DNA from: a bacterium
GTDB taxonomy: Bacteria > UBP15 > UBA6099 > DSWB01
NCBI GenBank assembly: GCA_020061125.1
Contig: JAGUYV010000399.1
Location: forward strand, 1-14,355
DNA length: 14,355 bases
Direction: 5' to 3'
Shown: in pieces, positions 5,678-11,821 of the stretch
Layout: the number at the start of each line of letters is the position of its first letter
Numbering within the stretch: position 1 is the first letter of the stretch
Made by a program: the position numbers and the translations under genes
The notes under the pieces: model-generated
Seen by the model: the letters and a program-made list of their open reading frames with translations, nothing else
What the model was told of the DNA's origin: nothing
Database searches by the model: none

Positions 5678-7090
5678 ATGGCTTCAGAACCCGCGACCCA
5701 GGAAGCTGCACCCCAGGAAACCCAGCAATCCACGCAGGAAAAGTCCCCCAAGAAGAAATACTTTTACCACATGGAAGAGCCGTGCACTGATGATTGCGCG
5801 CGAAAATTTCTCGCGGCCTTCGCCACGGTGCTCAAGCACTCCAACTACAAGTATGCGCTTGACAACTACTCGCGCGTGTCCATGCACTGCGGCCGCTGCG
5901 CCACCCTGTGCCCGGTGTACGAGGTCACCAAGGACCCCAAAGACATTCCGTGCTACCGCACCAATCTGCTGGTGCGCATCTACAAGCGCTACTTCACCCT
6001 CACCGGGCATCTCAAAACCAAATACATGAGCAGTAATTTTCATCTGCAGGACAAGGACATTGACGAGCTGCTCGAAAGCCTTTACCGGTGCACCGCGTGC
6101 CGGCGCTGCTGGCTCGAGTGCCCCATGGGCATTGACCACGGCCTCATGACCCACATGGGCCGTTACATTTTGAGCGAGATGCGCGTCATGCCGCGCGCCC
6201 TGCAGGTGGCCACGCGCTCGCAGCTCGAAGGCCCCATCTTCAACACCTCGGCCATCCCCCTGCCCGCGCTCCAGGACACCATCGAGTTCCTGGAAGAAGA
6301 AGCCGCGGACATCACCGGACAGGAAATCAAGTTCCCCCTGGGCCAGAAGGACAAGGAATATGTGTTCTTCGCCCCGGTGAGCGACTACATGATGGAAGCC
6401 GAAACGCTCATGGGCTGCGCCGCGGCGCTCAAGGCCATGGGCCTGCAGGACAACTGGACCATCGGCGATGTGAACTACGACGGCATCAACTACGGCCTGT
6501 TCTACAGCGACTGGATATGGGAGCGGGTCATCAAGAACATGGTGGCCGAGGTCCGGCGGCTGAACGGCAAGAAGATCCTTATCGGCGAGTGCGGCCACGC
6601 CTCGCGCTCGGCCAAGGTGGGCGTGCCCCTGTGGGGCGGCAAGAATCCGCCGCCCGTGATCAACATCATGGAGCTGACCTGCGACGCCCTCAAGAACGGC
6701 CGCATGAAGCTCAACCCTGACCGGTGGACCCAGAAAGTCACTTACCACGACCCATGCAACCTGGCGCGCCTGGGCTGGGTTGTGGATCAGCCGCGCTATA
6801 TTATCAAACAATTCATCAAGAATTATGTGGAAATGACCCCCTCCGGGAGGTATAACTATTGCTGTGGCGGCGGCGGCGGGACCGTGTCCATGGACGAAAT
6901 CTACGATTTCCGCATGAACATCGGCGGCCTCAAGAAAGTTGAGCAGATGCAAGCCACGGGTGCGGAAATCGTCATCACCCCGTGCGCCAACTGCAAAAAG
7001 CAGGTCAACGAACTCATCCAGTACCATAAGCTGCCAATGGAGAACAAGGGCCTGCACGACATGATTCTCGAAGCCATTATCTGGGACTGA
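5678..7090 (+). CDS. HdrD/DsrK/HmcF-like iron-sulfur protein with CCG domain
   Basis: A 470-residue soluble iron-sulfur protein, the expected cytoplasmic catalytic subunit of the complex. Residues 71-78 (CGRCATLC) and 138-148 (CTACRRCWLEC) form the HdrC-like double [4Fe-4S] region. The C-terminal half has one full CCG domain: Cys360 (HDPC), Cys395-Cys396 (CCGGGGG) and Cys436/Cys439 (CANC). In HdrB/HdrD, CCG cysteines hold the noncubane or special cluster that handles disulfides. IGECGHA at 302-308 marks a degenerate first CCG domain, as in DsrK and HmcF. No signal peptide or membrane helix is seen. The position where the first Cys of cluster 1 would be expected is Ser68. The ATG at 5678 is the first possible start, since an in-frame TGA lies 12 bases before it; GAGGAG stands upstream at rather long spacing. 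Probable role: electron exchange with a DsrC-like or heterodisulfide-type partner. HmcF or TmcB are alternative names. Confidence 0.85.
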   Translation: MASEPATQEAAPQETQQSTQEKSPKKKYFYHMEEPCTDDCARKFLAAFATVLKHSNYKYALDNYSRVSMHCGRCATLCPVYEVTKDPKDIPCYRTNLLVRIYKRYFTLTGHLKTKYMSSNFHLQDKDIDELLESLYRCTACRRCWLECPMGIDHGLMTHMGRYILSEMRVMPRALQVATRSQLEGPIFNTSAIPLPALQDTIEFLEEEAADITGQEIKFPLGQKDKEYVFFAPVSDYMMEAETLMGCAAALKAMGLQDNWTIGDVNYDGINYGLFYSDWIWERVIKNMVAEVRRLNGKKILIGECGHASRSAKVGVPLWGGKNPPPVINIMELTCDALKNGRMKLNPDRWTQKVTYHDPCNLARLGWVVDQPRYIIKQFIKNYVEMTPSGRYNYCCGGGGGTVSMDEIYDFRMNIGGLKKVEQMQATGAEIVITPCANCKKQVNELIQYHKLPMENKGLHDMILEAIIWD

Positions 7091-7136
7091 CGCGCGCAAC
7101 CCGGACACGCGCGAGCCGACAGGAGGACACAAAAAA

Positions 7137-7871
7137 ATGGAACAGTGGCTGGCATACGCGAGAGGACCGCTTTTCCTTGCGACATTCTTATTCATGGTTC
7201 TGGCGCTGGTGCGTCTTGTGGCCATTCACCTGCTGGCCATGCGCAATGTATTGAACAACACCGAGAACAAGCAACTCGTGCCTTCAGCCCTGGTCAAGAG
7301 CGTGACCGACTGGATTCTGCCCCTGCATGTGCTCAAGACCCGCCCCCTGTTCGGCGTGACCTCGTTCATCTGGCACATCGGCATCATCCTGGTGCCGCTG
7401 CTGTTCGTGAGCCATGTCCTGCTCTGGGAGCGCGGCCTGGCCACGCTCATCCCCTATGTGGACAGCATTTCCCTGCCCGGCTTCATCAAAATGAACAAGC
7501 ACATCGCGGACCTGCTCACCATCATCGTGATTCTGTGCACCGCGGCCCTGTTCGTGATGCGCGCCGCAAACCCCGTGTCCCGCGCCATCAGCGAACCCGT
7601 GGACTACATCATTCTCGTGCTCATCGCCATCCCGTTCCTCACCGGGTTCCTGGCCGTTCACCCGTCCATGAACCCCATCCCGTACAATGCGACCATGCTC
7701 CTGCACATTCTTAGCGCCGAGGCCATTTTCGTGCTGATTCCGTTTACCAAAATGGCCCATGTGGCGCTGTTTCCGTTTGGTAGAATATCCAGCGACATTT
7801 ACTGGCGCTTCCCCGAGGGCGCCGGACACAAGATCGCCGGCGAAATGCACGGCGAGGAGGCAAAAGTATGA
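7137..7871 (+). CDS. NarI/HmcE-like diheme cytochrome b membrane subunit
   Basis: A 244-residue integral membrane protein with five probable helices (about 10-33, 76-97, 121-141, 155-176 and 190-213). It resembles the nitrate reductase gamma subunit family found as DsrM, TmcC and HmcE. Four histidines in paired helices, His80 (FIWH), His93 (VSH), His190 (LLH) and His208 (KMAH), are positioned to bind two b hemes across the membrane. It is shorter than DsrM and near the size of HmcE. It would exchange electrons between menaquinol and the HdrD-like protein encoded just upstream. An AGGAGG site precedes the ATG, and the stop codon overlaps the start of the next gene (ATGA), indicating translational coupling. 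Confidence 0.86.
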   Translation: MEQWLAYARGPLFLATFLFMVLALVRLVAIHLLAMRNVLNNTENKQLVPSALVKSVTDWILPLHVLKTRPLFGVTSFIWHIGIILVPLLFVSHVLLWERGLATLIPYVDSISLPGFIKMNKHIADLLTIIVILCTAALFVMRAANPVSRAISEPVDYIILVLIAIPFLTGFLAVHPSMNPIPYNATMLLHILSAEAIFVLIPFTKMAHVALFPFGRISSDIYWRFPEGAGHKIAGEMHGEEAKV

Positions 7872-8689
7872 GCGCAAAACACGGCCCCGGCGCAAACGCC
7901 ATGGCCATTCTCACCGATGTGACGCGTTGCGTCGGGTGCGAGAAATGCGTCATGGCGTGCGAGCGCACATGGAACACCGGCGACACCATTCCCTCGGTGC
8001 ACGCCGCGCCGGACGGGTTGTCCGGCAACCGCTGGACCAGCATCGTCAAAATCAAGGACCGCTTCGTGCGCAAGCAGTGCCTGCACTGCGTGGATCCCTC
8101 GTGCGTGGGCGCGTGCCCGGTGCATGCGTTCTACAAGATGGAAAACGGCGCGGTCATCTACAAGGCCGGAAAGTGCATCGGCTGCCGCTACTGCATGCTG
8201 GCATGCCCGTACTCCATCCCGCGCTACGACTGGGACGAGCCGAAACCTTTCGTTCAGAAGTGCAAACTCTGCTACGACCGGCTGCTCGAAGGCCAGCGCC
8301 CGGCGTGCACCCAGGCGTGCCCTTACGGCGCAACCATCTTCGGCACCCGCACCGAGATGATTGCGGAAGCGCACAAGCGCCTCAAGGCCCGGCACAACGG
8401 CGTCGAGGCGGCGAACTACATTGACAAAATCTGGGGCCTGCACGACTACGGCGGCACCTCGGTCATGTATCTGTCCGATGTGAACCTGTACGAACTCGGG
8501 TTCCCAACGCCCGGCAAGGTGTCGGCTCCGTACGACTCCATTCCCGGCCACTATTCGCATCCCGTGGCCCTGCAGACGCCGTTCCTGGCCGCCACGGTGT
8601 TCGGCTCCCTGGCCGGCATCACCTGGATCATCAACCGCCGCATGGCCGCGGCCGAGCAGAAGCAGAAGGAAAAGGAAAAGGATTATTAA
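7868..8689 (+). CDS. HybA/HmcB-like protein with four [4Fe-4S] clusters and a C-terminal anchor
   Basis: A 273-residue electron-transfer subunit of the DmsB/NrfC/HybA family. Sixteen cysteines are arranged in four sets: 21/24/27/31, 71/74/79/83, 103/106/109/113 and 132/135/147/151, the last set with the usual long gap. One membrane helix follows at about 236-256 and then a basic tail (RRM...KQKEKEK). HmcB and HybA also carry a C-terminal anchor. The basic tail argues, by the positive-inside rule, for a periplasmic cluster domain, yet no twin-arginine or Sec signal is visible at the N-terminus. It may be exported with a partner, or face the cytoplasm. GAGGAGG lies seven bases before the ATG, and the gene overlaps its upstream neighbour by four bases. 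It should wire the multiheme cytochrome to the NrfD-type subunit. Confidence 0.86.
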   Translation: MSAKHGPGANAMAILTDVTRCVGCEKCVMACERTWNTGDTIPSVHAAPDGLSGNRWTSIVKIKDRFVRKQCLHCVDPSCVGACPVHAFYKMENGAVIYKAGKCIGCRYCMLACPYSIPRYDWDEPKPFVQKCKLCYDRLLEGQRPACTQACPYGATIFGTRTEMIAEAHKRLKARHNGVEAANYIDKIWGLHDYGGTSVMYLSDVNLYELGFPTPGKVSAPYDSIPGHYSHPVALQTPFLAATVFGSLAGITWIINRRMAAAEQKQKEKEKDY

Positions 8690-8692
8690 TAT

Positions 8693-8720
8693 TCGAAGCG
8701 GCGCGCGCGCCGCGGTTCGA
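8693..8720. promoter_or_regulatory. Strong intra-operon stem-loop
   Basis: A perfect 16-base palindrome GCGGCGCGCGCGCCGC (8698-8713) is bounded by TCGAA (8693-8697) and TTCGA (8716-8720), so up to 13 base pairs can stack with a two-base bulge. It begins three bases after the stop of the iron-sulfur gene and fills part of the only sizeable gap (71 bases) downstream of the second gene of the operon. No T-run follows, so termination is unlikely; RNA processing, stability control or a protein-binding site are possible. Confidence 0.5.
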
Positions 8721-8760
8721 CCCGGTGGAAATCCATTAATGCACGCGGAGTAAGCAGACT

Positions 8761-9888
8761 ATGAAAAGACTAATGATACTCAAATCCGTGCTCATCGTGA
8801 TCGCCATATTCGGGCTGATCGCCTGCATCGGCCGTTTCGCGTTCGGCCTGGGCGCGGCCACGGCCGTGAGCGACCAGATCCCGTGGGGCCAGTGGAAGGT
8901 GCTGAACATGGTCGCGGGCGCTGCGCTCGGAACCTGCGGCTTCGTCACCGCGCTCATCGTGGTGGTGCTGCGCTTCGAGCGCTTCGAGCCGCTGCTGCGC
9001 CCGGCCACGCTCATCGCGTTCCTCGGCTACGGCTCGTCCTGCTTTGCGCTCCTGCTCGACATCGGTCTCCCGTGGCGCATTTACCACCCGTTTATTTTCC
9101 CCAATATCCACTCGTTTCTGTTCGAAGTCTCGGTCTGCGTCACCTTCTACTTCACCGTCACCGCCATTGAAATGATCCCCATCGTCACGGAGCGGGGCAT
9201 TCTGCACAAGTTCCACAACCTGGGCCACAAGATCCACCACTATGTGGTGCCCATCGTAATCATTGGCATCACCCTTTCGAGCATGCACCATACCTCTCTG
9301 GGCGCGCTGTTCGTGCCGTCTCCCGAGCGCCTGCACCCCATCTGGTACTCGCCGTGGCTGAACTGGATCTTCATTATCTCGGCCATGGGCGCGGGCATGA
9401 TGACCCTGGTGTGGGTGTGCCTCACCGTGGCCGGGCTGTACAACCGCAAGGCCGACCTGCGCCTGCTGCAGGCCGCGGCTTTCATCTCGGTGTTCTTCCT
9501 GTGCTTCTACGGAGCCATCAAGGCCGTGGACCTGTCCGCGCGCCATGTGTGGCCCATCATCTTCAGCGGCCAGTGGGAGGGCGCGGTGTTCATCCTCGAG
9601 TCCCTGCTGCTCGTGGTTGTGCCCGTGGCGGTCATGATCAGCCCGGCCCGGCGCACATCGGCCGGCCTGCTCGTCGCGTCCGTGTCCGCCATCATCGGCC
9701 TGGTCATGAACCGGCTGAATGTGGGCATCGTGGGCTTCTTCCGTTCCGCGGGCGCCACATACTTCCCGTCCATCGGCGAGCTTTTCATCGGCCTGGGCGT
9801 CATGGCCGGCGCGGCCCTGCTGTTCTTCGTCATTGTGGAAAATTACGAGATTTACGATAAACCCCCGGTTCTCCCCAAGGAGGTCTGA
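8761..9888 (+). CDS. HybB/HmcC-like (NrfD/PsrC superfamily) membrane subunit
   Basis: A 375-residue, very hydrophobic protein with about ten membrane helices, for example 7-26, 50-72, 82-103, 121-141, 162-182, 200-225, 237-256, 272-292, 298-318 and 335-358. The phrases SMHHTSLGALF, LHPIWYSPW, and MNRLNVG followed by TYFPS are characteristic of the HybB branch of the NrfD/PsrC superfamily, which includes HmcC. These proteins bind a menaquinone/menaquinol near one face of the membrane and carry no heme; they pass electrons through the partner iron-sulfur protein. The length is normal for HybB/HmcC. A GGAG site lies about ten bases before the ATG. The gene's last codons contain the ribosome site of the following cytochrome gene, so the two are tightly coupled. 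Confidence 0.9.
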   Translation: MKRLMILKSVLIVIAIFGLIACIGRFAFGLGAATAVSDQIPWGQWKVLNMVAGAALGTCGFVTALIVVVLRFERFEPLLRPATLIAFLGYGSSCFALLLDIGLPWRIYHPFIFPNIHSFLFEVSVCVTFYFTVTAIEMIPIVTERGILHKFHNLGHKIHHYVVPIVIIGITLSSMHHTSLGALFVPSPERLHPIWYSPWLNWIFIISAMGAGMMTLVWVCLTVAGLYNRKADLRLLQAAAFISVFFLCFYGAIKAVDLSARHVWPIIFSGQWEGAVFILESLLLVVVPVAVMISPARRTSAGLLVASVSAIIGLVMNRLNVGIVGFFRSAGATYFPSIGELFIGLGVMAGAALLFFVIVENYEIYDKPPVLPKEV

Positions 9889-9892
9889 ACCC

Positions 9893-10633
9893 ATGTCCGA
9901 CGACAAACGCCCCGATGTGTCCTTTGATCCCGTCACGAATGTCTGGGACAGCATTATCCACAACCCGATCCACAAGTTGAGCATGGTCGCGGTCGTGGCC
10001 CTGGCGGTCTCGATTCCATTCCTGTGGCACTTCGACACATCGCTCAAGGGCATGCCCCTTCGCAACGAGCCGGTGCAGGCGCCCAAGAGCGCGGACCAGA
10101 CGCGCGCCGTGCTCATCATAGACGGCAACCGCGACAACTATGTGGCCGAGTTCAAGCATGCACAGCACCAGGAAATGCTCGGAGGCGAAGAGTCCTGCGC
10201 CAAATGCCACCACATTGACAAGCCCAACAACCTGTTCACCGCCTGCTTCCACTGCCACAGCAGCATGGCCCAGCCCACAGCCATCTTCAACCACACCTTC
10301 CACATCAACAAGCTCGGCGGCAACAAGGGCTGCAACACCTGCCACCCCGACGAAAGCAAGCCCAAATGGCGCACCAACGCCGTGCACTGCTCCGAATGCC
10401 ACAGCAAGGACATGCGCATGCAGAAACCCGCGGCGTCCAAAAACGGCGAACCCGCGCCCTCGTTCAACTATATGGCCCCCAGCTACGCCGACGCCATGCA
10501 CAAGCTCTGCATCGAATGCCACCGCACCATGGACTTGAGCGCCGAGCGCAAGCAGCCCATGGAAGAATGCAACTTCTGCCACGCGGGGGCCAAAAAGACG
10601 CACCCCAACATCGAGGAAAACGGCGCCAACTGA
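9893..10633 (+). CDS. Membrane-anchored six-heme cytochrome c
   Basis: A 246-residue protein with a polar N-terminal segment, one membrane helix at about 29-46, and a periplasmic domain with six CXXCH sites starting at Cys102, 118, 147, 166, 206 and 226. Additional histidines (for example 89, 92, 107, 134, 137, 203, 237) are enough to give bis-His ligation to all hemes. The anchor with a 28-residue N-terminal extension has no cleavage site, so it should stay as an uncleaved signal anchor. Heme number and anchoring recall QrcA, the hexaheme subunit of the Qrc complex, but no QrcB-type gene is present; the HmcA, TmcA and DsrJ subunits have 16, 4 and 3 hemes. It would take electrons from, or give them to, soluble periplasmic cytochromes. 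AAGGAGGT eight bases upstream of the ATG fixes the start. Confidence 0.88.
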   Translation: MSDDKRPDVSFDPVTNVWDSIIHNPIHKLSMVAVVALAVSIPFLWHFDTSLKGMPLRNEPVQAPKSADQTRAVLIIDGNRDNYVAEFKHAQHQEMLGGEESCAKCHHIDKPNNLFTACFHCHSSMAQPTAIFNHTFHINKLGGNKGCNTCHPDESKPKWRTNAVHCSECHSKDMRMQKPAASKNGEPAPSFNYMAPSYADAMHKLCIECHRTMDLSAERKQPMEECNFCHAGAKKTHPNIEENGAN

Positions 10634-10652
10634 CCCGCCTCCTCAACAACCC

Positions 10653-10671
10653 GCGCGGCCCCCGGCCGCGC
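10653..10671. repeat. GC hairpin after the last operon gene
   Basis: GCGCGGCC (10653-10660) and GGCCGCGC (10664-10671) form a perfect eight-pair stem with a CCC loop, 20 bases after the cytochrome stop codon and about 25 bases before the terminator. It lacks a T-run and may stabilise the 3' end of the transcript. Confidence 0.5.
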
Positions 10672-10689
10672 AACACACAGCCAGCCATC

Positions 10690-10720
10690 AAAAAAGCCGC
10701 TCCCTACAGAGCGGCTTTTT
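10690..10720. terminator. Bidirectional intrinsic terminator
   Basis: GCCGCTC (10696-10702) pairs with GAGCGGC (10709-10715) around CCTACA. Six A residues precede it and five T residues follow, extending the stem and giving a U-run on both strands. It ends the plus-strand redox operon and also the convergent minus-strand surface-protein gene that stops at 10778. Confidence 0.9.
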
Positions 10721-10777
10721 GATTGACGGCGCCTTGAAAATTTGAACCTCACAGCACTTGTTTTTCGCGCCCCGCAA

Positions 10778-11821
10778 TCAGAACCCGGTCACAAGCACCG
10801 GAACTGCGGAATCCGTGGTCGTTCCATCTCCAAGGGCGCCTTGAGCGTTGTACCCCCAGCACCATATTGTGCCGTTTTCAAGCATTAAACAGGTATGAAG
10901 AGAGGACGATAGCTGCACGGCTGTGCTGATGCCGGTTACATCAACGGGGATCAGAGAACTCTGGGTCGAACCGTTCCCAAGCCCTCCGTACAACCCATCT
11001 CCCCAGCACTTGACAGTACCGTCGGGCATCTGTGCGCAGGTGTGATAAAAACCGGTACTGATGGACCTGGCGTTAGAGATTGAAACGGCTGCAACGGGCG
11101 TTAGCGAGTTTATCGTTGTCCCGTCACCGAGCTGGCCATGTGAATTGTGCCCCCAGCACATGGCCTGTCCGCTGCCAAGCACAGCGCATGTCTGGTAATA
11201 ATGAGCGGAAATTGAAACGGCGTTCGAAATGCCCAGCACAGTTACGGGAATGGAAGAAGTTATTGTTATCCCGTTCCCCAGGGCGCCATATTGATTGGAC
11301 CCCCAGCATTTCACTTCGCCGCTGGACAGCACGGCGCAGAAATGATAATACCCCGCTGCTATGGACACGGCGTTTGAGATGCCTGTCACATCCACGGGTG
11401 CTGAAGAGTCGGCTATATTTCCGTTTCCGAGTTGTCCCCAGAAATTAGCGCCCCAGCATTTCACACTCCCATTGGACAGCACAGCGCATGTGCTGTACAA
11501 CGCGACCGCGATGGACCTGGCCGATGAAATGCCCGTCACATCCACGGGTACCAAGGAGGTGGCAGTATTTCCGTTTCCGAGCTGTCCATAAGAATTGTCA
11601 CCCCAGCATTTCATGCTTCCATCGGTCAGCAAGGCGCAGACACTCATTCCGCCGCCGGCGACAGCGGCCGCATTCGAGATGCCCTGTACGCTGACGGGGA
11701 CCAGCGACCTCATTGTGGTTCCATTGCCAAGTGTTCCATATTGATTGAATCCCCAGCATTTGATGCCTCCGGATTCCTGGACGGCGCATGTATGGTTTGA
11801 TGCTGCGGCAACTCTGCTTCC
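10778..11821 (-). repeat. Seven RCC1 repeats (approx. 150-bp period)
   Basis: Seven consecutive units of about 50 residues carry the pattern (H/S)xCAxxxxGxxxCWGxNxxGxLGxG, then PVxVxGIS and a small-residue strand. This matches RCC1 repeats and suggests one complete seven-bladed propeller. Each blade has two cysteines (CA and CWG) that could pair within the blade, unlike eukaryotic RCC1. The copies differ enough that recent expansion is unlikely. Confidence 0.88.

Noticed and set aside
5684-7225. 513-codon antisense frame over the HdrD-like gene
   Set aside because: Shadow of a GC-rich gene with many recognisable cofactor motifs; no domain on the antisense frame.
8770-10137. 455-codon antisense frame over the HybB-like and cytochrome genes
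   Set aside because: Strongly biased His/Asp/Glu/Gly composition and no ribosome site; complement artefact.
5678-10633. Naming the operon dsrMKJOP or qrcABCD
   Set aside because: The cytochrome has six hemes rather than three, the iron-sulfur subunit lacks a Tat signal and the cytochrome b is short, against Dsr; there is no molybdopterin-family QrcB, against Qrc.
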